Of a stretch of DNA of 64,000 nt, positions 45,501-56,976 are shown piece after piece (within the stretch, counting starts at the first letter, position 1; the number at the start of each line of letters is the position of its first letter). This DNA comes from Hymenolepis diminuta. Taxonomy: Eukaryota; Platyhelminthes; Cestoda; Cyclophyllidea; Hymenolepididae. The notes under the pieces were generated by a model that saw only the letters and a program-made list of their open reading frames with translations, was not told the origin of the DNA and did no database searches. Where the stretch lies: positions 297,426 through 361,425 of the forward strand of contig CAADRB010000002.1 of the NCBI GenBank assembly GCA_900708905.1. The letters are read 5' to 3'. The position numbers were made by a program, and so were the translations under genes.

Positions 45501-48500
45501 GATATTTGTTAGCAAAACGGTACAAGCTTACATGATTTTACCACAGTATTAATCCGCTAACCGAAAGACTTGCTTGGTTAGGCGGCTTAACTATCAGTGC
45601 CTAAATTACCCTGAGTCGAGAGATTGAATGCGTCTATTCCATTTTCGGAAATCCGTTTATCATTGACAGGCTGTAATGACTGTTTGAAAAGGGGGAATAT
45701 ATGAGACCAACATTTAAGATGGTAAAATAAAAAAAAGTCGAGAGAAGTCCGTCAAATCGATAAACTGTTGTAAAAATTTTTTAAAAGATAAACGTGCATT
45801 GGGAATGAGGTTTCTCAATCAAGTTTACTAAATAACGTCTCGGTAACCATTTTGATAGTTGGAAGTTCAAAAGGAGCATGCATTTTGTCGAACTCGTAGA
45901 CTCCTCCGTTCTTACGTTTCAGTAATATCCGTTCACTTCGCAAACTTTAAAGTCACAGGGTGATTTTGAAGGTTTTTTAAATTGTATTCATCTATCTTAT
46001 GATAGAAAACCAGATCAATTATATTTAAAGGAGAGGTTCAATGAAATAGCCTTATCTTTATAGAGAGTTTACTAGACTTTAGTCAACATTGAAGAGTACT
46101 AACGCATGAATCAGAATTTAAATAATTTCTAATAAAATTTTCACCACTACTAGTGGGTCTGAGTTTGTGCATAAGGTAGCTTGCTGGTACCCCAATAGCT
46201 ACCAACCGGCAAGATTTTATCGCCACGAAAACAACGATGTGTACATCAAACACCTAAAGAGAAGCAACACTCGCTCCCAATTTCCTAATCCTTATTCGTT
46301 TACCCCTCAACGCCTAGTGGAATTTATCACCTTCATATAGCCATTTCAACGGTCTTTCTCACTGCTTTATTCATTAATACCCAGATGCGATCTTACCCAT
46401 GACCCGACTGCTACACCCCAGTTTTCCGAAACAATACTGACTCTCTTCTCTCCAGATGCTCTTGATCAACCTCCACAGCCAAGTGCTCCGATCAGCTCCT
46501 TGCACTTTCTAGCTTCGGCACCTTACCTACTTCCTACGTTCGTAGCTCTTACAACATCTCCTACTTCTTATTAAAGTGTTAACCTTGCTAAGCCTTTTTT
46601 GTTAACTTCCTAGCCTAATCGCGCAACAACCCAAATTGCATCGGCTCTTTTCCAGTCCTATTTATATGCACTTATTATACATTTTATACTAATCAGTCTA
46701 GGATTTTCTCAGCCATTAGTAATCTAAAGGAATTGATCACCAAAAATGTGGTTATAATTAGTTGGGCAACCTAGCATTAAATATGACAGCAATGAATTAC
46801 GGTATGCCTACTCTTCAATAACACTTGAATTAAGACTATTTAAATCGTTATATAAGATCATCTTGAGCGAAATTTAGCGAGTTCTGTTATGTTTAAATGC
46901 CTTTATCTTCTCATGGCATATGAAGACACAAATACTTCAAGGTGACATGACAAACCATTCAGCTAAATCCAAAACCTCTGAATATCACGAGCAAGAAAAC
47001 ATACAGAAATCTAGGGACCATATCGAGGAAATTGAGCTCTGAAACATTTGAGTATTACAGTGTAAATTATACCCCTTATTTGAGAGTGGACAACTCAATG
47101 CTTCCAGAATTCAAATCAACAAGACTCTTGACACCCTGACATCATTACTTGCAATCTCTCTATCCCAGTTTTCATCCTTTACCAGGCTATTTCGCTACTT
47201 TGCGTGCTTAGATGCTATCATATGATTAAAACTGATTAAATTTGTTCGCAGCGCCATTGATAATAGTGAAAGAGTACGCAACCTGTTCACAGGAGGATCT
47301 GCCAGTAATAGATGCAATGAAATTCGACAGCGACCAAATTGGACAGCACGCGGTATTGAGATCAGTTAAGGAACTTTTGGAACAAAGATGACGATAACCA
47401 GGTAACTTCTCGATTCGCTCCTGAAGTTTGCAGAGACTTTGAATAGCTCCACGAGTCGACAAGAAGGTTCTGTTAGACGTTTCAGGATCCAACCGTACGC
47501 CGACTTTACTCATGGATGCGAAGCGGCTCCATAGTTCGTCACTGCCTTGGTCTGGTAAAGAGATATATCAAAACGCCAATGTGTAAAACAAGGTGGATTT
47601 GATCCGATCTTTCATACACAAAGGTACAGATGACTTATACATTCCGATTTTTTAAAGAATGTTTGGACTGAAGAGTTTGTACGCATGCTGATGCGTATTT
47701 CTGCTCAGTCTCCATGTATTGGACACCTATTGGTTCACATTTCTGCCCTAATTGTCAACAAACAAAGACCGCGAAATCGGGCAGCCTATCTAAGAATACT
47801 TTATCTAACCTTTACCACAGTATCATTTTCAAATGCACAGTTTAAACATTTAACCAGATTTCCTTCTTATAACTCTTTCTCTGCTCTTACCTAATACACT
47901 ACCGTCTGTCTCAGTTCTCGTTCTTTTGATCTGTGAAAAGTTAATTCCTGTTAGTCTTTGAGGTCATTAGATTTTAAAGGAGATATCTCAGCCAGATAAT
48001 AAAAGTAGCTTTATTGGGATTAAGGCCGCTTTGAGTTTCTCTTGAACGTTATCTCTACTTTACTATTGTAATCCACGGCCAGGTGAAGAAATTTACAACC
48101 TTCCATCGGGGGAAAGCAACTGGAAATTGGTAACAATTAAGTCCAATAAGGAATCAAGGGAAGAGGATCCAAAAAGATATTGAGGATAAAATCAGGAAAA
48201 TAATATAGTCTTCTTTCATTTTATTTTCGGATTCGAGTAGAAAAGAATTGCTCGTTGAGCAGTCCACTACTTCCAAAATTCAAATTTCATGATTTGTCTC
48301 CTAGATAATCGAGCAAATTCTTGTCCATGACGTCCAGTACTTATCGACCAGCTGATTATTTAGAATGATCGGTCTTTCCCCTTCGATGTACCATTATTAT
48401 TGTAAAGGACCAGAAAAAAAGGATGATCTTCCTCTTTGGACTAGATATTATTTCAGACAACTTTAATATACAAATTTAAATTTTACAGTAGGTCATGGTT

Positions 48501-51300
48501 TCCTAATGGGCAAGATTCTAAACCATGGTGTTATTCGAAAATAAAACATCTAGGTAGAGGGCATTTGTGCTTCTTTCTATAATCATTGGGGAAATTCACA
48601 TATCATTATGCTTGGTGGGGATTTTCAGCTAAACCCCTTCATTTACGCCCTAGATTATAGAGTCTGGAAAATCTTTGGATTTCATCTGCGAATTCTATTT
48701 AAGATATCGACCACCTGGAGTGTGACAACAACTGACAAAACTTGGCAACTGTTAGCCGACAAATTTTTGGAAGAGATTTCTTTAGCAGCCTGTTCCACCT
48801 AAGTTTCATTAAAATCATCTCCAAGGCATGTTATTTGTTAGGGTTAATCAAATTTAGATATAGTAGCCTCATGACTGGTTTTACCTTCTAGACTTTTTAT
48901 GTTAAGGTGCATCGAAGACAGTACTATGATCAAATTTAAGTAGTAATTTAAGCTTCTAACGCGAATTGAAAAATGAGAACGAATAATGATTGTGATCAGA
49001 TTCAGAATGGCCAGTGTCTTCTACTGTTTTTTCAATATTCAAATGACTGCTGATGACAAAAGGTTGAATTGTAGTTGATTGTTGATGGCACATTCTGGTA
49101 ACATGTTAACTTTAGGAAAAAAATTAAGAAGATTAATTCATGTTATTTAATCAATTTGGTGCAGTTTTTCAATTTACTACTGGATTATCTAATAGATGAA
49201 CACAATAAAATAATCAAGGAGTAATAATAGCTGCCCATAGTAACAGTAATAGAGGGACAACCACAAAGCACCAATTTCCGGAAGTATTACAAACTTTAAT
49301 AATAGTTTCTTTAATAAGTTCCCATATTCACACGAAAAATTTTAGCTATCTCTTCTCGGCTGTATTAAAACTTTAAGCCGATGAACTGCACTAAAAAAAC
49401 GAAATGAAGTGGCGAGGCCGACCCTTACTGATTAAATAATACCGTCCCATAGGCACTGAACATCGTGGTAAGGAATTTGCCGTAATCCAGGGACGAATCG
49501 TGACATTTGAGTTTTGGAACGCGAACTACCATTTAGTAAATATCGCACAACCCAAACCCAAGCGTTAAATGAAGTAAGATCCCCTGATACCTTGACGTTG
49601 CTGTCTGTATCTTTTTGATCCCCTTCCCTTTGTTATTTTGGAATCTCTATTATTCGATACTAGTTGTTTCCCACAATTAAAAATTTTAATTTTTTTACCG
49701 CTGTGGGTATCAACAAAAATTTTAGGTTCACAGCAACTGAAGGACAAAAGCTAACTTCGCATGAAAACGATTTGCAATAATCACAAAAAATGAAAAAAAA
49801 AACTAGCTTGCATGAATATCTATGAGAAAGACAATATCCTTTAAATAATTTTTATAATAAAGTTTGAAGATGGACAGATTTATAATTAATTATAAAGTTA
49901 AAAAATAACCATACCATTTCAGTATTTCCCACATTTCTGCCAAACTTAAAAGCTTTCAGCACTTATCTTGAGGAAGAGGAAAAAATAGACGTCTGAATAG
50001 TTAGAAATGAGTACAAATTTTTATATATGGCCGTATTCTTAAATATTTTAATAAAAGGAAAAGGACCGAAGGACTTATCGAATGCATATAAGTCCCTCAA
50101 GATAGACTGGCATAATGTTTTATGTCAGAATTGCGATAACATTCGACTCAACCACCCTTGTGCTTCATAGAGCTGGCAACATTAAGCAAGTGGGCAAGTG
50201 ATATTGTTATTGACTGTTATGCATGTGAAACCGTTGTCTTTTCGATAGTGCTAAATAACTTATTTTCTTGCAAGTAACGCTAAATTATATGGAAAACACT
50301 GTAAGAGATCCATAATTGCCGTAAGAATTAGTTTAATGAATTCTATACTATTAAAACATATTAGGAACTGATTCACTTCCAGGCGTGGAACAGAGTTAGT
50401 GGCTTAAAATCACATAATCCTTAAGATATTGCGTGCTGATAGATAAAAGGTTAATGCCCATGTAATTTTAAATGTCAAAATCAGACAAATAATCCTTATA
50501 TGCATACAAATGCATACTTAACCACATTTTGATCAAGTTACTTAACTAAATAATTGATCGAATAGTTACATAGTATTCAAGATTAAAATGTGAATTTTAC
50601 TGAAGAACTGGCATCACAATCCAGTTAACTATCTTGTCATTCAGTTAAATGGATCATCTAGAAATTAAACTAATAACAAATTTAAAATTTTCCATACCTT
50701 TAATAAACTTCACCAGAGCCTTTTCTTTATTTATTTTACAAAAAAAAGCAGTACAATACTTCAATGAATGCAAAAGAAAGTTAAGTAAGACCACTAACCG
50801 GGTAAATCGAAACAGGGTGAAATAGAATGATTTATCCTAGGTTCGGCCGAACGCACTGGTCTAATAAGATCGAATTTCGTTGTTGGCACAGGTAGTGTAT
50901 TGTATTGAAGGGCCTTAAACTGGTATAATTCCGCTGCCTTGGTGGTTCCCATAGTGATAAAATCCTATAATTTAAAAGAAAATGAAAAAATGCAGAATAC
51001 AAAGAAATAAAAAAATTACCCACCTTTGCGGGGTCATCAAAGTAGGGCAAGTCAGAAAAGTAGAGAGAAACAGCGACAGTTGAGAAAAGGAATATTGTAA
51101 TTAATACTGAACTAATAATTGGGTGGGAAACCAGCCAATTTGCATACCTGGAAAATAAGTAATAAAATTTAAAAAAATAAAATCGTTCAAGATACTAATA
51201 GGGTAACTGATTACAAATAGGAAAACTTTGAGAAGCATGATCTAGATGGCCGACAAGATGATGCAGGGTCGCTTTGTCGTTCAGGTAGAATATCGTCCAT
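42600..51300 (-). CDS. DISP: Dispatched homologue (RND/patched-like Hedgehog-release transporter), 7 exons, 960 aa
   Basis: Exons: 51300-51215, 51147-51024, 50964-50799, 47551-47283, 44987-44670, 44603-44313, 44228-42600. They sum to 2,883 bases (960 codons plus TGA) with all phases matching. After a short cytoplasmic start comes TM1 (HPIISSVLITIFLFSTVAVS) and LPYFDDPAKDF, which corresponds to the LPDFSDP..GFEPRG junction of Dispatched. A cysteine-rich extracellular loop carries CCPIWSLSNFIASITGRSSC, a Dispatched signature. The sterol-sensing-like block has TM4 with GLGADDILLFYQ (residues about 407-418). The long last exon holds loop 2 and the second six-helix repeat, with TM10 GIVEALILSLSAGLAVD. 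Dispatched uses a cation gradient to release lipid-modified Hedgehog from producing cells; both acidic TM motifs expected for the cation relay are kept. The third intron is 3.2 kb and, like the fourth, holds repeats. A splice acceptor (ttgtag) ends 5 bases before the ATG. Confidence 0.92.
47040..47185 (+). repeat. Dispersed repeat, copy G (partial), in a Dispatched intron
   Basis: Contains aaacatttgagta, then ttcaaatcaacaagactcttgacaccctgacatc, which matches the order of blocks in copies A-C. Short and divergent. Confidence 0.45.
48060..48365 (-). repeat. Dispersed ~300 bp repeat, copy E, in Dispatched intron 3
   Basis: Reverse orientation relative to copies B and C. Shared blocks: ggggaaagcaactgg, gaggatccaaaaagatat, ccaaaattcaaatttcatgat, caaattcttgtccatgacg, ccagtacttatcgacca. 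Close to copy D at 23.0 kb in its right half. Confidence 0.65.
49405..49720 (+). repeat. Dispersed ~300 bp repeat, copy C, in Dispatched intron 3
   Basis: The best partner of copy B (40404-40715), collinear throughout. Its core reads gagttttggaacgcgaac at about 49508-49525. Confidence 0.8.
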
Positions 51301-52182
51301 TTTAACTACAACCAATGCGTACCAACTTATAAATAAGGAAAATGTAACAAAAAGTCATTTTGAAAAAATCAATAATAAATTGTTTGCAATAAGTAGTAGC
51401 ACGAACGTGTTAGATAATAAAGGTAAGTTAAGAATCCTGATAGAATGTATCGAATTCGTTTGAGAAAAAACATGTCTAAGCTAAATATGCACTTACGTAA
51501 AACACACAATGATGGTAATAACGAATCCACCACATAACAATGAACAATTTAAACAAAATTTCAGGGTCAAATTAGACAATCATACAAATAAATATATGAT
51601 AGTAATTGCTGAAAATGTTATATTCCATCCTAAAATGGAATGCATAATAATGTTGTTTGTTTATCCAAGTCAAGCCTTAGCATAATACAATTAATCACCA
51701 TATGAGAATAATACTGGAAATATTCATTTCTTTGTAAATGAACGCGTATAGAAATGAATGCATTTGCAACTGGTGCTCTAAATTTATACATAAAATATAT
51801 ACATTTACATATTTATGAGTATGCAATTTAATTTACTCAGTATGAAAATACAATTGAAAATGGGAAGAAATTTGATTCTCAAAACAATATTTATTAGAAA
51901 TTTTCAATTCCAAAATTATCTCTATTGTCAAAATTTTGCACTAGTAACACTAATACTTCCCTGAAATAAGACAAATATTCAATCGCTTTACTTCCAATTT
52001 TCGCCACAAATTTGATACCTATTAATTTATTCCAAATCAACCTTGAATAACTTAAGAACAAATCCTCCTTTTTTTCCAATAGTTCCGAGGCACATTAAAG
52101 CGTCAACTAAGCTAACCCTTGCAGCCGTATTATAATACGCAAAATTTAATTAAAGAAAACAAAATAACAATACATAAATTAG
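51301..52182. other. Dispatched leader/promoter and HTATSF1 downstream region
   Basis: Separates two minus-strand genes. The right end carries the HTATSF1 3' UTR. The remainder is AT-rich without coding similarity; a 61-codon minus-strand frame at 51894-52079 is not recognisable. Confidence 0.45.
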
Positions 52183-52188
52183 TTTATT
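52183..52188 (-). terminator. Poly(A) signal of HTATSF1
   Basis: AATAAA on the minus strand, 41 bases downstream of the TGA stop at 52232-52230. Confidence 0.65.
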
Positions 52189-52229
52189 GTTAGCAAATTT
52201 ACAACACCGATAGGAGTAAATAAAGTCAT

Positions 52230-55200
52230 TCATTCAGTTTCTGCTCCAGAATCAACACCACCTCTCGCTTCAAGCTCTTCGTCTGTATCAGTCGCTTTCA
52301 CATCCTCCTGTTCTGCAATAAGATCCAAATCTCCTTCGGCGTTGCTATTATTCCCTTCTCCACCGTCTGAATCTTCATCCTGCTCAGAATCATCGCCACC
52401 ACCTCCAAGAAACTCATTCCATCGAGCCAATCGTCTAGCCTCTTCCTCGGCAGACTCTCCATGAATATCGAATCGTTCTCGGCCATCCCATCGTTCAACT
52501 CGTAGCTGCCTTCTTCTAAGTTCAGCAGAAGAGGTCCGAGAGCGGTCTGTATTGGGCGCGGGGTAAGTGAAGAGAGCACCATTGAGAAAGGAAATGGCAA
52601 TGTCAGCTTCTTCGGGAGTGCTGAAGGTAACGGCAACAACGCCTTCGGGATTAGTCTGAAGGAAAAAAATATGGAATATGCTAAGATTTGTTATCGAAGA
52701 AAAATATCAAAATCGAGCACAAGACCACAGAAAGTCTACTCAATCTATAAATCTCGTGACTCGAAATAATTCCATTTTTATTAAGCGTTTAAACGAGTGA
52801 CTTCATGTAATTTGATTAAAATTACTTAGTCCATCACTACGCACATTTTGAGTTACCTATTCAGTTAATATGTCTCGCTTTTAAATTATCTTAAGAAAAG
52901 CTTCTTTACAAAAGTGTATTTTTCAGATCTAACAGGTCTGAGTGAAGTCTCAGAATTGACTCTATTTAAGGTTTGTTTGCTTTGTAGGGAGGTTAAAGTA
53001 CGGTTAGCTATCCTGTACCATCAAACTTTGGTAAAAAATCTGGGACCCACAAAGTAAAATAAGACTACCAACACTTGCTTTGGATAAATGGAAGGTATGC
53101 TAAAATTGGTCTGAATAGAATGTCACATTTTGACACTAATCTTGTGCGGTTGGCCATCCACATCACTGTGGTCTGATGATCAGGGACCCTCAGCGTGCAC
53201 GTTGAACACCGTGCAGAAGGTGAAATATTGGTATCTAATACGACCATCGAGCAAATGTTAACAAGGCATTAGAGCATAAGGACCAATTCAAACTTCGCCT
53301 AGAACAATGTCTAATTTTCTTCTAGATAGCAAAGCATTTCCAACTGGAAAAATTCTACAGAATAAGACAAGACCAGATTTCACTCAAATGCATGTATAAC
53401 ACACTCCCGGTGTTTGAGACAACGACAGGGCGTCAACAGTCAAAATTCTACTTAATAGATAGCCTCATTGGAATGACCCAAATCCATATACTCGAAAGGA
53501 AGTTGTGAAGACACTAAGAAATCAATAAGAACTAGGACCAAATCAGTGGAATACAAGAACTTAAACTAAAAATACTGCAAAAGCAGTTAGCTATTTTTAC
53601 ATCTATAAAGAATGTCATTTAAATGCAAAAGCGAAGATTGTCAACAGATCAACAAATGCACATTTTCATTTAGAAAAGGGGAAGTTTTACTGAACAACAT
53701 AAATTAGTTGCCCAATTAAAAAGGTAACCTACATCATGAACGACAATTTTCTTCACAACACCAACTTTGGCGCATTGGATTCGTACGCGTTCTCGAACAT
53801 CCGGAATGAGACTGACATCCAACTAAATTGGAAGGAAAACAAATCAGGCAAGTTTAAAATAGCTCCAGTATTTTTTCCAATCAAATATCCTGCATATAAT
53901 ACTTACCCCAAGATCTGTTTCATCAAACACATCTCGAAGGATAACAACACGTTCCTTCTTGCTTCGTATGTGCTTGTTGGCCTCCGGTTTCCACTTGAAA
54001 AGACTGCAAAAGGAAAAGGATTACAAATACAGAAAAATAGCGTAAATGTGTAAAAATGAAAACCAACTTTTCCTGTTTCTGCTTGAATTCTCTTTTCTCC
54101 TTGGTGGTCAATCGGCGATGCTTGGTGTAGTCAAAATCTTTCTTAGGATGGAATTTGGCGCGTTCAACGTGCAGCACATAACCTGGTTCGTAGTGCATTC
54201 CATCCAGTATATTTAGAGCCAGATCTACAGATTCTATCTGAAGATAAGGATAAGTAGTAGTAATATTATTATAAACAGAAGACGCAAGAAAATCTATCAA
54301 ACCTCTGGATAACATTCTAATATTCAGTTGGGTTCATAAACGCCTCTGCAAACCACTAGTTTCAATATGTTTGGACTCTTCTAACTGTGGTCAATAAAGT
54401 GGATTGACTTATTTCTTCATGCGGTAACTTTTCAGTATTATATTAACTATTTTATAAATTGAATGTAAAAGTGAGCCAAATGTAATGATGAAATTTGAAA
54501 GATAAAATAGATACAACTACGTGCTTGATGCATTGAAGACTGCTTAAATTCTTCAAGTAGTAAAATTCGTTGCTGTTAATATCCTCTAATCCCAAAACAA
54601 TAAATTCTCTTCATCGAGTCGCAGAGATTGAATTTACCAGTGAGCAGGAGCTTCAAGAAATAATGAAAAGGTATAATCAGTCTAATATATACTAAACAAC
54701 AGCAACTTTAGGCTAGTGATATTTATTTGACAGATATAACGTAGCAGCAATACTACAGCATAGAAGAGTCATACTTTACAAAATGGCCAACTGAGCAGTT
54801 ACGGCTAGCACACTTAAAGCGTAAATTCAAGCCTTATAACACCCATTATAAAGATGGAAATCTCTTAAATCGACTATTCATATTTAATTATGACAATTTG
54901 CAATTGGGGTTGATTATCTAATTAATGCGTCTTGAATGTGTCAGCTTAAACAGCACATGTACGCTGCCATTAAGTGAGCTTCAATGAACTCAAAGCGCCT
55001 TAGTGAATATGCGCCAACAAGGCTCGGGCATGAATTGCAATAATAGGTGACGTTATCCTAACTGATTAATCACTACATTAATATAATTTTCAACTTTTTT
55101 AAATAAAACATTACCTTTTGAAGTTACACGTACCTTGATATAGCAGCATCGACCATCACCCTTTGGTTTTCCCTCTTCGTCTCGATACAGCTTGATCCGC

Positions 55201-56976
55201 AGTTTGTCTGTAAGGGGATCGCTCATAATGATGCCACATTTGGACATTAGAGCGACGAATTCTGCTTCAGTGATGGTCGGAGGAAGACCAGAGACGTAGA
55301 CGTGGGTATTTTTGTTATCGCTGATCTAGAGATGAAACAATGAAAAGATAAGTTTAAACTACCATATTTTGGTAATATATGCAAACAAAAACGCTAAATA
55401 TAAAATTTCATAAAAAGATTTAACTAAGGCAAAACTTGAAATATGGATAATGAATCCCACAAAGTAATCTATTGCTCACAGTATTGAATGTTAGCGGCAA
55501 CTGAAACGACCTTCAACAAACGAAGTGAGATAAGAAAGCACTGGTGGATCAATCACTGAAAAATCAAAGTTGGTCTACCAACTATTACTCCTCTGTCCAA
55601 TAGAAGAATGCTATAAAAACCACATGGAAAGATAAAGGCTGTGAAATTACACGACTTTCCATATGAAGATACCAATAAAACGAGTAAAGTATTTTGAAAT
55701 TAAAGGTTGAGAAAGCAGACATTTTAACAATTCTAGAGCTCAGACCCTATGCCTTCATTTTATTAGAAATCCGAACATTTCCTATTCTGAAGTGATTAGT
55801 GTTTTAATGATAAAAAGTTGCAAAATTTGTAGTTTCGTCAGAAATAAGAGTAACCTCTTTGCAGCATTTAAAATTAACCAACCAAAAGATGAATTTGAGA
55901 GGTTGCTCATGTTAACCTCAATAAAGTTACTTCTTCAGTTAACCAGAGTAAATAGTTACTTAATTAATTAATTAGAATTTACCTAGAACTTATTACTAAA
56001 CTCAACGTATTTAACTTTTTCAGAGAATACCAAAACACGGAATCGCTTTTCAAAAATCTGTCCAGAGATCATCGGTGGACAGTGACTTAGTAGCCAAACG
56101 GATCTCCACCACAAGATGAACAGAAATATTTTCGGATGAGTTACAGAAAACTTTGAAACATTCACGTATGAACTATCCACGTGAATACTAATGAAATAAA
56201 ATTAAAAGACCAGCGCTCAGTGATAATGATCACTTAAGAAGGTTTGATAAAAGAAATTCAAAACTTACTATTATGAAAAGGAGTCAAAATAATGCATAAT
56301 GAGAATAAGTTAATAAGCAGTATTTAATGATATCACCTACTTCATACCACTCTGGGGGTCCCTTCTTCTCCTTCTTAACAGGAGGTTCAACGGGTTTATC
56401 TTCGGTGTCATTTGAATTACCCTCTTTGTGTGCCTGCTCAGCAATCTCAGTAGGTTTACTAATTGGGACACCAAGTTTTTGTTCCTCTTCCGCTCGTTTA
56501 AGAGCATCGTCTGCTGAAACTTCAACTTGCGGTACCTTCCTCGTTCTCTCTAGACGTTTTTGTTCCTCCAGTTTGGCTTCCTCTTGTTGCTTTTGATAGC
56601 CTTCATACCAAACTCGATAGGCGTCCGATCGATAATATGTATCAAGTGATGCGAGACCCTTTTTGACGTCCTCATCATCAGAACCCCTTTCCGCTTTGAG
56701 TAGTTCGATTTGAGCGGCGAATTGACGCCATGCGGTGTGAGCACTCTCTTGTTCATTTTGAACACCAAAGCTCATTTGATAGGAAGCAATGAAATCATCA
56801 TCGATTTTTGGGAACCAAGCGCGCTTTTCTTCGTCCCATTCCATAACGGTTCCGTCAGCGTCAACGCGGGTCTTTTTAGTACTTTTAGCGGCGGCAGCCT
56901 CACGTTTCGCCGCCTCCTCTTGAAGACGAAACTGGTCTTCAAATTCTTCATTTGACTCTTTTATAGCTGAAGACAT
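52230..56976 (-). CDS. HTATSF1: HTATSF1 / CUS2 homologue, U2 snRNP-associated splicing factor, 6 exons, 536 aa
   Basis: Exons 56976-56341, 55325-55134, 54237-54068, 54003-53907, 53822-53733 and 52655-52230 join in frame (1,611 bases). Residues 1-60 contain DADGTVMEWDEEKRAWFPKI and DDDFIASYQMSFG, the conserved HTATSF1 N-terminus. A charged segment ends in PPEWYE. RRM1 (about 213-290) shows RNP2 HVYVSGLPP and RNP1-like KGDGRCCYIK. A basic linker (KKERVVILRDVFDETDLG) leads to RRM2, the U2AF-homology motif, with VRIQCAKVGVVKKIVV and GVVAVTFSTPEEADIAI. The tail is acidic (SEQDEDSDGGEGN), as in the family but shorter than in vertebrates. HTATSF1/Cus2 binds SF3B1 and helps U2 snRNP assembly at branch sites. 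The UHM Arg-x-Phe motif region reads GALF with an insertion (see findings). A strong acceptor (ttttattctcag) ends 8 bases before the ATG. Confidence 0.92.

Noticed and set aside
46300..46640. Pyrimidine-rich stretch in a Dispatched intron, considered as a gag fragment or LTR
   Set aside because: Some protein-like words in one frame, but no recognisable motif, ends or partner copy.
47226..47282. Extension of the Dispatched exon through VAYSFTIINGAANKF
   Set aside because: Open on paper, but the only donor further on gives the wrong phase and a stop; ending at SSCEQ joins cleanly to ITSTDVELV and matches the family.
56327..56955. Plus- and minus-strand frames overlapping HTATSF1 exon 1
   Set aside because: Shadows of a Lys/Glu-rich coding exon whose own frame matches the conserved HTATSF1 N-terminus.
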